Positions 8,763 to 16,941 of a stretch of 43,144 bases of DNA are shown one piece after another. Position numbers and translations under genes: made by a program. The first letter of the stretch is position 1. Each line of letters starts with the position of its first letter. The DNA lies in contig JAAYJV010000143.1 in assembly GCA_012522755.1 (NCBI GenBank), positions 1-43,144 on the forward strand. The letters are read 5' to 3'. This DNA is from Candidatus Hydrogenedens sp. GTDB lineage: Bacteria > Hydrogenedentota > Hydrogenedentia > Hydrogenedentales > CAITNO01. A model generated the notes under the pieces. It did no database searches. It was not told the origin of the DNA and saw nothing but the letters and a program-made list of their open reading frames with translations.

Positions 8763-10163
8763 TCAGGATGGTGAGGCTTTGTCTGCGGAAGGGTGGGAAA
8801 AGAGGACTTTCCCCAGAATGTCTCCCTGAGAAATCCATCCCAAAGTGCGGCTGTCATTTTCGTACTGTTTTTCAGCGGCATCATCAGAAAGAATATAATA
8901 AGCCCCTTCGGGTACTCGGGAAAAATCTTTTGATTTTACCTTGCCATATTTGATGTCAGGCCCGTCCATTTCGTAGCTCCGGCTTGCAAAGGGCTCGGAA
9001 TCGAGTAATGTGTCATCTATATGCAGCTTGCCTTCTCTAAATGAGATAGCTTCCTTTTCTGTGCCGGCAATACGACCAATAAGAAGGACATGTTCTTTTG
9101 AGTCCTCCAGCCTGACTTTGAACAAAACCAGATCGCCCCGACCGGGTTTGCGCCAGCTGAGGATGCGCCGTTGTACCACAGGCACCAACAAGCCATAGTT
9201 GAGAAAAGAAACAAGATGTCTGCGGGATACAGAAAAGTCCTTTTTTCTTGTGGTGCAGATGCGACCGACAAAAAGCCGCAGGAGAATGAGACCGCCCAGC
9301 AGAGTGATCAGAGAGCGCCACCAGAGTTCCCCTGTGAATCCGGTGAAGTCGCGCCAGCGGGGCGGGGGCCACCAGATTCCGGAGACACGGCCGACAAGAT
9401 GGTTGTTGGGTACCCAGCCGAAATAGCGTCCATCACGACTGTGTGCGCTGTTATCGCCAAGAAGCAGATAATGGTCTGGAGGAATTTGAGAATAATCAGG
9501 GGAAGACTGAACGCCCCAGGGGCCATCCAGGGGCGTGGTGAAATAGATATCCTGGCCAACGCTTTCAGGAACAGTAAGGGGAACGCCATCAGCATAAACA
9601 CGGCCGTTGCGTATCTGAATTTCTTCTCCCGGAAGACCGACAACACGTTTGACCAGGGTTTTATGAATGGCATCTTTTTCAACAGTTTTGAAAACAACGA
9701 TGTCCCACCGTTCCGGAAGTTTTCCACGCCAGATACGTTTATTAAGAAAGGGATATCGCAAGCCGAAAATAAATTTATTGACGAAGACCCGATCGCCACG
9801 TCCGAATCGGGGGTCCCCGTGAAGGGCCGTTTCCATGGAGCCTGAGGGGATGCGATAAGGTTCCGCCACGGCCCAGCGTATGGTAAGGGCAAGCAATAAG
9901 GCAATGAGACCGCTTCGGACCCACTCAATGACCTGACTGCGATCCATGCCGCTGACAAACCAGAGAATGGCGCTGCATACAACAAGCGCAATGGCGAGAT
10001 AGTTTTTCCAGGTAAAGGCATCCTGTCCATTGCGCCCCAGAAAATAAAGTGCGGCTATACCGCATGCAAAAAGAACAGCAGCCAGATAAGAGGCCTCAGC
10101 TGGAATCAGAGGGTTCACCTGTTCATCTACGGGATCGTCAGATCTTTTTTTCTTTTTAGACAT
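8763..10163 (-). CDS. lepB: Signal peptidase I with a second, degenerate S26 domain
   Basis: Type I leader peptidase that cuts Sec and Tat signal peptides on the outer face of the inner membrane. Three hydrophobic segments (about 24-44, 53-71, 80-98) precede the first S26 domain. This has the catalytic Ser109 in IPSGSM, Lys172 in KRVVGLPGE and the GDNSAHSRDGRYFGW box (236-250). A fourth hydrophobic stretch (282-299) follows. Residues about 333-455 then repeat the fold: GRGDLVLFK, GRIAGTEKEAISFREGKLHI and LSDDAAEKQYENDSRTLGW line up with the first copy, but the Lys position is Gly363 and no PSGSM is present. The second domain therefore cannot be a Ser-Lys protease. At 466 residues it is longer than most bacterial LepB. 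It heads the hemW-aat-dtd group. Confidence 0.93.
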   Translation of the reverse strand: MSKKKKRSDDPVDEQVNPLIPAEASYLAAVLFACGIAALYFLGRNGQDAFTWKNYLAIALVVCSAILWFVSGMDRSQVIEWVRSGLIALLLALTIRWAVAEPYRIPSGSMETALHGDPRFGRGDRVFVNKFIFGLRYPFLNKRIWRGKLPERWDIVVFKTVEKDAIHKTLVKRVVGLPGEEIQIRNGRVYADGVPLTVPESVGQDIYFTTPLDGPWGVQSSPDYSQIPPDHYLLLGDNSAHSRDGRYFGWVPNNHLVGRVSGIWWPPPRWRDFTGFTGELWWRSLITLLGGLILLRLFVGRICTTRKKDFSVSRRHLVSFLNYGLLVPVVQRRILSWRKPGRGDLVLFKVRLEDSKEHVLLIGRIAGTEKEAISFREGKLHIDDTLLDSEPFASRSYEMDGPDIKYGKVKSKDFSRVPEGAYYILSDDAAEKQYENDSRTLGWISQGDILGKVLFSHPSADKASPS

Positions 10164-10289
10164 GATTACACAATCTTATCACAGGCTGGGGGGAAGTTCT
10201 CCATATGGACTTTCATTAAATGATCAGAGACCACCCACTATTGACCCTCTGTAAATATGAAAGTATCCGTTGACGGGCATGAGGCCAGT

Positions 10290-10676
10290 CTAACGATAAC
10301 GATAAGGAGAGCTTTGGCTTTCGAGTTCATTCTGATACTCGATGCAGTAACGGGCCGAAGGAATCGCTTCCAGGCGTTTGATGGGAATGGGTTTGCCGCT
10401 TCCTTCGCAAATGCCGTAAGTCCCCTTCTCAATACGTTGCAAGGCGTCCATCACCTCACGCAGACGTTCAGAGTCATTGCTGGCAATACTCAAAATTGTT
10501 TCCAGATGGAAGTTGTCCGTTCCCAGTTCGGCATAATCGGACATGTCCTGCCCATGGTCGCGATCGGCTTCCGTCCGCGAAGTCTGTTCCGCATTGGAAA
10601 TACTTGAAATCAAACGATCTCTTTCATCAAGGAGCAATTTCTTGAACTTTTCAAGATTAATCTTTCTTTTTGCCAC
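10290..10676 (-). CDS. TraR/DksA-family RNA polymerase regulator with reduced zinc finger
   Basis: A 128-residue DksA-type protein that is expected to reach into the RNA polymerase secondary channel and modulate transcription. It has an N-terminal coiled-coil region (about 7-85) with the DxxDxA tip motif as DMSDYA (44-49). The C-terminal finger GTYGICEGSGKPI...RYCIEYQ keeps only C90 and C111; the second cysteine of each pair is Ser93 and Tyr114. A full C4 zinc site is thus unlikely. I place the start at a GTG (10676) because AGGAGA precedes it by eight bases; the frame is open further upstream without a site. It lies 126 bp before lepB and 228 bp after a PP2C gene, so it may have its own promoter. 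Confidence 0.85.
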   Translation of the reverse strand: MAKRKINLEKFKKLLLDERDRLISSISNAEQTSRTEADRDHGQDMSDYAELGTDNFHLETILSIASNDSERLREVMDALQRIEKGTYGICEGSGKPIPIKRLEAIPSARYCIEYQNELESQSSPYRYR

Positions 10677-10904
10677 GGAACTTTTCTCCTGTCTGTTGGA
10701 CCAACACCTTAACCTCTCAGACTTCCCTTTACAGCTATCGATCAGCATTCTGGTTAAAGGAAAGCAAGTGTATCAAAAGTGTTCCTCCTTTTCAACTCTC
10801 GCTTTCAATCATCACAAGCACCCGGAAAAAAGACGGGGATACCTGTGGTTTTCGGAAGGCCTCTGCAAAGGGACAAGAGAAAGACACAATCCTGTTTCAG
10901 ATCG

Positions 10905-11870
10905 TTATTGGCGTGAAAAGATGGAAAAAAGGCTCTTGAAAAATCCCCTTTTATTAAAGGAGATCAGTTTTGCTCCCTGCTGATAATTGGACTCTTTGAC
11001 AATCTCATGGACACGCACTGCAACGAGTGTGATGTTGTCAGTTCCTCCGGCTTCCAGCGCATAATCTATAAGCGTGGGCGCCAGCGCATCAAAATCCTCT
11101 TTCAACATCTCTTCTTCAAGCGTTTCATCACTGACCATATTTGTCAGTCCGTCTGAACAGAGAATGAGTGTGTCCTCGGGCTGGAGCTCCAGAGAGAATA
11201 AATCCACATCCACGGTGTCCCGAATACCGACAGCCCGGGTAATGAGATTTTTCAGGGAATGGGTGCGTGCTTCTTCTTCGTTTATCAGACCGTTTTTGAT
11301 TTGTTCCGCAACCAGTGTGTGATCTGGAGTCAATTGTTTCAGTGGCTGTCCCGGTCTGCAAAGATAAACTCTGCTGTCGCCAACATGAGCGATATAGGCC
11401 CAATTGCCCAACAAGGCTACAGCACTTACGGTGGTGCCCATGCCGGCATATTCAGAATTTTGTTCCGACTCGCGAAAGACAAAACTGTTGGCTGTTTCAA
11501 TGGCCTGGCGCAAGGCCGCCGGCACCAAAGCGTGGGGAGTATGACCGTAGTAGACAGGAAAAAGACATCGCAGTGCATTGTGACTGGCATATTCCCCGGC
11601 TTGAGCGCCGCCCATGCCATCAGCAACAGCAACAAGAATCCCCCGGGAATCCAGCAATGCTTCATCAGTGGGAATATAGAGCAGGCAGGAATCTTCGTTG
11701 TTCTGACGCTTCTTGCCCAGATCACTGAGAAGCCGGATGGATAAAGCCGGATCTGAATATTGCCCTTCGAAACCGTGTCCATCAACGGGACCCAGCATGG
11801 CCTCTGGTATTTCCTGGTGCAAATCCAATCCCTTTAGCACGTTTAAGGAAGGTGGGTACTGAGGCTGCAA
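10905..11870 (-). CDS. PP2C-family protein serine/threonine phosphatase (cytoplasmic)
   Basis: A second PPM/PP2C phosphatase, about 321 residues from the earliest start. Its motifs are LSDLGKKRQNNEDS, VAVADGMGGAQAGE (80-93), GMGTTVSA, AHVGDSRVYL, CSDGLTNMV and GGTDNITLVAV, covering all metal-binding Asp positions. No membrane segment is visible, unlike the paralogue ending at 3447. The start is uncertain: the frame opens at a TTG (11868-11870) with no clear Shine-Dalgarno, and an in-frame ATG exists 24 codons later, still before the catalytic domain that begins around residue 43. The first 40 residues show no recognisable motif. Partner kinase unknown. Confidence 0.88.
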   Translation of the reverse strand: MQPQYPPSLNVLKGLDLHQEIPEAMLGPVDGHGFEGQYSDPALSIRLLSDLGKKRQNNEDSCLLYIPTDEALLDSRGILVAVADGMGGAQAGEYASHNALRCLFPVYYGHTPHALVPAALRQAIETANSFVFRESEQNSEYAGMGTTVSAVALLGNWAYIAHVGDSRVYLCRPGQPLKQLTPDHTLVAEQIKNGLINEEEARTHSLKNLITRAVGIRDTVDVDLFSLELQPEDTLILCSDGLTNMVSDETLEEEMLKEDFDALAPTLIDYALEAGGTDNITLVAVRVHEIVKESNYQQGAKLISFNKRGFFKSLFSIFSRQ

Positions 11871-11965
11871 CGCTGCAAGATTTCAGTCCAGCAGCACTGT
11901 ATCTTGAGAATACCTTCAAACCGCACCTGAAAAGTTCAACACTTCAGTTGCCTGAAAAGGTGGCC

Positions 11966-12003
11966 GGGAGGACAGGAAGCATGACAGCTGTCCTGTCCCT
12001 CCC
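11966..12003 (-). terminator. Probable terminator of ilvC
   Basis: On the minus strand GGGAGGGACAGGA pairs with TCCTGTCC-TCCC (one bulged G) around a 13-base loop, 15 bp after the ilvC stop. The following sequence has only a short TTTT eight bases later, so termination may be weak or factor-aided. Confidence 0.55.
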
Positions 12004-12017
12004 AACCAGAAAATATT

Positions 12018-13115
12018 TTAGTTGCGGGAACGTCCGGAAGTGCCCACATTGGATTTAATCAGTTTCCCTTTAGGGGTCTTGGGACGCAGGGCGCGGGAAG
12101 CCGCACCGGCACGCCACATTTCAGAATTACGGATAATATCCAATTCCTTCTGCAGGGTTTCCTGATAGTTCTTTCTACCGGTGCTGTTCAGAACACGCTT
12201 GCATTCTTCACCGCTGGCAACACGTTTATACAGTTCTTTAAAGAGAGGCAGAGTCGCTTTTTTGAATTTCGGTTTCCAGTCCAGAGCACCGCGCTGAGCC
12301 GTAGCCGAAGTATTCATGTACATCCAGTCCATGCCATTTTCATCAACAAGACGGATCAGACTCTGAGTCAATTCTTCCACAGTTTCATTGAATGCCTCAC
12401 TGGGGCTGTGACCATTCTTGCGAAGCACTTCGTACTGCGCTTCCATGATGCCCGCCAGAGCACCCATGAGCACTCCGCGTTCGCCAACCAGATCACTGTA
12501 CACTTCTTTTTGAAAGGTGGTGGGGAAGAGGTAGCCGGAACCGATACCGATTCCCAGAGCCATGGCGCGTTCTTCCGCTTTACCCGTATAGTCCTGATCA
12601 ATGGCAAAGCTGGAGTTGATGCCGGCGCCACTGAGGAAATTTCTGCGGACAGAAGTACCGGAGCCTTTGGGGGCAACGAGGATGACGTCCACATCTTCGG
12701 GCGGAACCACTTTGGTCAGATCTTTATAGGTAATGCTGAAACCATGAGAGAAATACAAGGCATCGCCCGGTTTCAAATACTTTTTGATGGTGGGCCAAAG
12801 TTTCTTCTGGGCTCCATCGTTGATCAGCAATTTGATAATGGTTGCTTTTTCACAGGCTTCTTCGATGGTAAAAAGACTGACGCCGGGTTTCCAGCCGTCC
12901 TTTACAGCGCGATCCCAATCACGCTTGAATTCTTTTGCCTGACCCACGATCACATTAAAACCGTTGTCGCGCAGATTCAGACTTTGAGCCGGTCCCTGAA
13001 CACCATAGCCGATGACAGCAATGATTTCCTTTTTGAGAACGCGCTTGGCCTTGCTCATGGGGAATTCTTTGCGAGTAATGACTTCTTCTTTCACGCCGCC
13101 AAAATCGATTTCCAC
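12018..13115 (-). CDS. ilvC: Ketol-acid reductoisomerase
   Basis: IlvC isomerises and reduces acetolactate or acetohydroxybutyrate with NADPH and Mg, in valine, leucine and isoleucine synthesis. Visible marks are the nucleotide loop VIGYGVQGPAQSLNLRDNG (from residue 35), LVAPKGSGTSVRRNFLSGAG, the Mg-site stretch DLVGERGVLMGALAGIMEAQYE and NTSATAQRGALDW. The 365-residue length and the GVQGPAQSLNLRDNG wording resemble the branch found in Bacteroidota and fungi more than the short enterobacterial-independent form, which is an impression from memory. Start is GTG at 13115 with AGGAG seven bases before it. No other ilv genes are nearby. It is divergent from hisK across a 245-bp intergenic region. 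Confidence 0.95.
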   Translation of the reverse strand: MEIDFGGVKEEVITRKEFPMSKAKRVLKKEIIAVIGYGVQGPAQSLNLRDNGFNVIVGQAKEFKRDWDRAVKDGWKPGVSLFTIEEACEKATIIKLLINDGAQKKLWPTIKKYLKPGDALYFSHGFSITYKDLTKVVPPEDVDVILVAPKGSGTSVRRNFLSGAGINSSFAIDQDYTGKAEERAMALGIGIGSGYLFPTTFQKEVYSDLVGERGVLMGALAGIMEAQYEVLRKNGHSPSEAFNETVEELTQSLIRLVDENGMDWMYMNTSATAQRGALDWKPKFKKATLPLFKELYKRVASGEECKRVLNSTGRKNYQETLQKELDIIRNSEMWRAGAASRALRPKTPKGKLIKSNVGTSGRSRN

Positions 13116-13360
13116 TGTTTTTCTCCTTAGTGTTTTACGTTAGTTTCTGAAGGGTCTTCAAACTCATATATTTTAAGATGGTTGTGCTATCTTATGCAAA
13201 CTCTGTACCAGACAACACAGGTTGACTATCTCTCGGTCAATCTTAAACTTATCAAAAACGAAACCTGAGCCTTCGCCCGGGTGTCATATTCACTGAAAGT
13301 CTTATGCGTGAACTTTCTTCTGTTCAGTAAAAGAAGAGCCATTTCATAGGGTGGATCATT

Positions 13361-14245
13361 TTGAAAAAGCACTCCTGGCGTATATCCCTCCATGGCGGAC
13401 ACAGCTCGGCTTATTGTGACCATGCTGATGATCCGCTGGACACTCTTGTTTCTGCGGCTGTTGAAGCCGGTTTCCATACATATGGTATCACAGAACATGC
13501 CCCTCGTTTCAGAAATGAGGATCTTTATGCCGAAGAACTTGAATTGGGCTGGACTGTTGAGACTCTTTTGAGCCAGTTTGAGGCCTATGCGGCTGAGCTC
13601 GACAGGCTTGTTCAGACGCATGCACATCACCTTCATCTTTTAAAGGGATTTGAAGCGGAAGTTATTCCTGCAGAATCATATAAAGAAAAAATGCTGCACT
13701 TAAAAAACACTTTGAATTTTGATTATATGGTGGGATCAGTGCACTATGTTCACGAAATAAGCATTGATTATACCCAAGCGCATTTTGAAGATGCTCTTGA
13801 CCGATGCGGAGGGCTCGAAAAACTCGCCCAAGCCTATTATGAGCACGTGCAGATCATGGTGGAAGATCTCAAACCTGACATTGTGGGACATTTTGATCTC
13901 ATCCGAAAATTGGCCGGTCCCGCTGCTGAACTGGAAAGCCCGGATGTACTGCGAGCGGCTGAGAATGCGCTGGAGACAATCCGTGAGACAGGTTGCATTG
14001 TGGATGTGAACACTTCCCCTTTGCGAAAAGGAGCTCCTTATCCTTATCCGAGTCCTGTATTCATGAAAATGATCCGCCATAAAAACATTCCCCTGTCTTT
14101 CGGTGACGACAGCCATGCAGCCGCTCATGTGGGCGCCGGACTCCCCGAAGCACGCAAGTATCTTCTGGATCATGGCATTCGTCTGATAACAAATCTTGTA
14201 AGAGTCGGAGGAAGGATAGAAAAAGAGTGTATCCCTCTCCTCTGA
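13361..14245 (+). CDS. hisK: Histidinol-phosphatase, PHP type
   Basis: A PHP-domain phosphoesterase of 294 residues, most like HisK/HisJ, which removes phosphate from histidinol phosphate in histidine synthesis. Metal ligands typical of the fold are visible: SLHGGHSSAYCDHADD near the start, YGITEHAPRF, GFEAEVIP, MVGSVHYVHE, DIVGHFDLIRK and FGDDSHAAAHVG. The first PHP motif reads LHGGHS instead of the usual HxH-containing LHxHS, a small deviation. The start is TTG at 13361 with AGGGTGG upstream; no ATG is suitable. It runs directly into the DUF4838 gene, 18 bp apart, an odd pairing of amino-acid and carbohydrate functions. Activity on another phosphate ester is possible. Confidence 0.8.
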   Translation: MKKHSWRISLHGGHSSAYCDHADDPLDTLVSAAVEAGFHTYGITEHAPRFRNEDLYAEELELGWTVETLLSQFEAYAAELDRLVQTHAHHLHLLKGFEAEVIPAESYKEKMLHLKNTLNFDYMVGSVHYVHEISIDYTQAHFEDALDRCGGLEKLAQAYYEHVQIMVEDLKPDIVGHFDLIRKLAGPAAELESPDVLRAAENALETIRETGCIVDVNTSPLRKGAPYPYPSPVFMKMIRHKNIPLSFGDDSHAAAHVGAGLPEARKYLLDHGIRLITNLVRVGGRIEKECIPLL

Positions 14246-14263
14246 ACAATGAGGAACACACCC

Positions 14264-16804
14264 ATGCCACTATCATACTCATTTCGTTACTCTCTGTTTT
14301 ATATGCTGGCCCTTTGTTTTCTCGCCAGTCAACCCCTTCACGGACAATCGCTGACTCTGGCTGAGAAGAACCACAGCAGTTACACCATTGTCCTGGCCAC
14401 AGATGCCAGTCCCTCGGAAGTATTTGCAGCTGATGAACTGCAACGCTGTGTCCATCTGGCAACAGGCGTCCGGATCCCTGTGATACGTGAAGATGAACAA
14501 AGCGACGGACCCTGGATCATCATCGGCTTCAACAATTCTCTGTGCCCTTCTCTTGGACTGATTGAAGAGGATGGAGAACTGGACGATCAGGGTTTTGTCA
14601 TAAGGACGCTGACGCCTCATCTTTTCATCGGCGGTACACGAAAAGCGGGAACACTCTACGGTGTATTCCATTTTCTTCAGGATTATATGGGAATACGCTG
14701 GTATGCCCCGGGTATGGAAGACGTACCACAAACAGACTGTCTTGTCATTCCTGAACTGCATCGCAAAGAACAGCCGGCCTTCAAATGGCGGCACACTTCC
14801 TATGCCTGGCCGGGTAAAGATGATTTGTTTCTGGCACGTATGGGCGACAATGAAGGAGCTGGACAGGCTGACCGGGAACTGGGTATTCAATATACACAGG
14901 ATGGAACCTGTCACAGTTATTTCCGCTTTCTTTCTCCCTCTGAATTCTTTGACAGCCATCCGGAATACTTTTCTGAAATAGGAGGTGTCAGACGCAGACA
15001 TGAAACACAACTGTGTCTCAGCAATCCCGACGTGCTTGATATTGTCACTGAAAGAATGCTGCAACGCATGGAATCTCAGCCGGATACAGCACAACATAAT
15101 TTTTCACAGATGGATTATTACAACTATTGCGAATGTGAGAAGTGTTCCGCCATCAATGAACAGTATGGCACTTCCGGGGGCACACAATACTGGTTTTTAA
15201 ATCAGCTGGCGGAAAGAACCAGTGCTGTTTATCCTGAGAAACTCATCGGAACCCTGGCCTACATGTACACGGAGGAAGTTCCCCGGGGTCTGGAGCTTCA
15301 CCCGAATATCGCCGTATGGCTCTGTCACATGTTCCCTTCTTGCGACAGCCACAGTATAGATTCCTGTCCGCTCAATGAAGACTTCAAGGAAGGTGCCCGG
15401 AAATGGGCTGCTCTCAGCGAACATCTGTACATCTGGCATTACATTGTGAACTTTGTGCACTATTACAGTCCCTTTCCCAATTTCGGGGCACTGGCTTCGG
15501 ATCTGCGCTTTTACAGGGATCTTGGCGTGGAAGGGATTTACCTGCAGGGTATGGGACACAGAGGCGGAGGCGGTGAATTCAGCATGCTCCGTCCCTGGTA
15601 TGTCATGAAACTCGCCTGGAATCCCGATCTTGATGAAAAAACACTTATGCAGGATTTCCTGAAAGGCTATTACGGAAAGGCCTGGGAACCCATTTACACG
15701 TATATCTCCCTCTTGCAGGATAAGGTTGATCGTGAAAACATCCATATGCATCTCTATACCAACCCGGCTCAGGGTTATTTGCCGGATGAGATCCTGCAAC
15801 AGAGCAGTCTTCTCTTCGATGAAGCGGAGAAGCTGGCTGGTGAGGATGAAACACTTCTGGAGAGGGTCCGTGTGTGTCGGATGCCTTTGCAATACGCAAT
15901 GTTTTTCCCGCGTAATGGATACAGGATTGAAGAAGAGCAGCTGATTTTCAATGAGCCTCTTGCTTCCCTGGATGACATGAGCAACTTTCTGGACCGTCTC
16001 AAAAATCACGGCTTTGATACTGTCCGGGAAGTGCAGGGAGATCCTTCCCTGCTTTTCTTTCTGGCCCTCGCTTTCTCCTCACCTCTGCACGCTCCCACAA
16101 TTTCCTCTGACTTTATTGAGCTGACAGCCGTTCCCTTTCTCGGCGGACGTGCCCTGCGTATTCATGATAAACAAACGGGACTTGATATCACCGGTCTGAA
16201 CCTGACACGCAATCTTTTCTTTCCCTTCTGCGGAGGAGAAGAGCTTCGTATCGGAGGACAATTTGACCCTGAAGGACTCTTCTTCCAATTTGAAGTGCTT
16301 GCAAAAAGCCCTGACTCTCTGACCTTGCAGGCGGAGGCGGGAGAGTGGCTTGTCACCAGAGAGTTTTCCCTCCATCCCGACAAAGCAGCCATCACTTTCC
16401 GCTCCACGGTGAAAAACCTGAGTGCACAAACGCGGGAAGCCATCCTCCATTCTCACAGCAATATCATGCTGGGCGCTCTGGATAAATTCTCTGTATCTTT
16501 TACAGACAGGGAAGGCATGGAACAGACACGCCAGGCACCTTCAATCATTGCCGGGCTGCGTGAAGGGGAAAAATACCGGGATCGCCGGGCCCCGAAAAGT
16601 GAGTGGATTTTGAGAGGCGAATACCCTCTGGAAATTGTGCAAGCTTTTCAGGATGAAGAGCTGGACTTCGCCTGGCTTTATGCTTACCCTGATTACCTCA
16701 ATGATCTTGAAGCTGAGCTCTGGGCAAAACCCGCTCTTTTGGAGCAGGGAGAAGAATATTCCTTTTCCATGGAATGGGAAATCCGGCATAAGAACCAGCT
16801 CTGA
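14264..16804 (+). CDS. Secreted DUF4838-domain glycoside-hydrolase-like protein
   Basis: An 846-residue exported protein with a signal peptide (FYMLALCFLASQPLHG). Residues about 35-160 look like the small alpha/beta domain that precedes catalytic barrels in GH20 and GH67 (YTIVLATDASPSEVFAADEL, and the ending GTLYGVFHFLQDYMGIRWY). The DUF4838 barrel-like domain follows, with HPEYF, LCLSNPDV, YNYCECEKCSAI and a WLCHMFPSC stretch. The last 250 residues are beta-rich, probably a sandwich accessory domain. The family is common in Lentisphaerota, Planctomycetota and relatives and is thought to act on polysaccharide, but the substrate is unknown. I choose the ATG at 14264 because GAGGA precedes it by seven bases; the ATG at 14249 has no site. 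Probably co-transcribed with hisK. Confidence 0.85.
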   Translation: MPLSYSFRYSLFYMLALCFLASQPLHGQSLTLAEKNHSSYTIVLATDASPSEVFAADELQRCVHLATGVRIPVIREDEQSDGPWIIIGFNNSLCPSLGLIEEDGELDDQGFVIRTLTPHLFIGGTRKAGTLYGVFHFLQDYMGIRWYAPGMEDVPQTDCLVIPELHRKEQPAFKWRHTSYAWPGKDDLFLARMGDNEGAGQADRELGIQYTQDGTCHSYFRFLSPSEFFDSHPEYFSEIGGVRRRHETQLCLSNPDVLDIVTERMLQRMESQPDTAQHNFSQMDYYNYCECEKCSAINEQYGTSGGTQYWFLNQLAERTSAVYPEKLIGTLAYMYTEEVPRGLELHPNIAVWLCHMFPSCDSHSIDSCPLNEDFKEGARKWAALSEHLYIWHYIVNFVHYYSPFPNFGALASDLRFYRDLGVEGIYLQGMGHRGGGGEFSMLRPWYVMKLAWNPDLDEKTLMQDFLKGYYGKAWEPIYTYISLLQDKVDRENIHMHLYTNPAQGYLPDEILQQSSLLFDEAEKLAGEDETLLERVRVCRMPLQYAMFFPRNGYRIEEEQLIFNEPLASLDDMSNFLDRLKNHGFDTVREVQGDPSLLFFLALAFSSPLHAPTISSDFIELTAVPFLGGRALRIHDKQTGLDITGLNLTRNLFFPFCGGEELRIGGQFDPEGLFFQFEVLAKSPDSLTLQAEAGEWLVTREFSLHPDKAAITFRSTVKNLSAQTREAILHSHSNIMLGALDKFSVSFTDREGMEQTRQAPSIIAGLREGEKYRDRRAPKSEWILRGEYPLEIVQAFQDEELDFAWLYAYPDYLNDLEAELWAKPALLEQGEEYSFSMEWEIRHKNQL

Positions 16805-16941
16805 GTTCATCCCCGACAAAGGCCCTGTCCAGGCCATACTTGAAACCTTGTCGCATATATATGGACAATGGAGGCAATAACCCGTTCCCGTCCTGTTGTT
16901 CTTTTTAAGCAGGAATCCTATTTTCAGTGGGAGGTCAGTTT

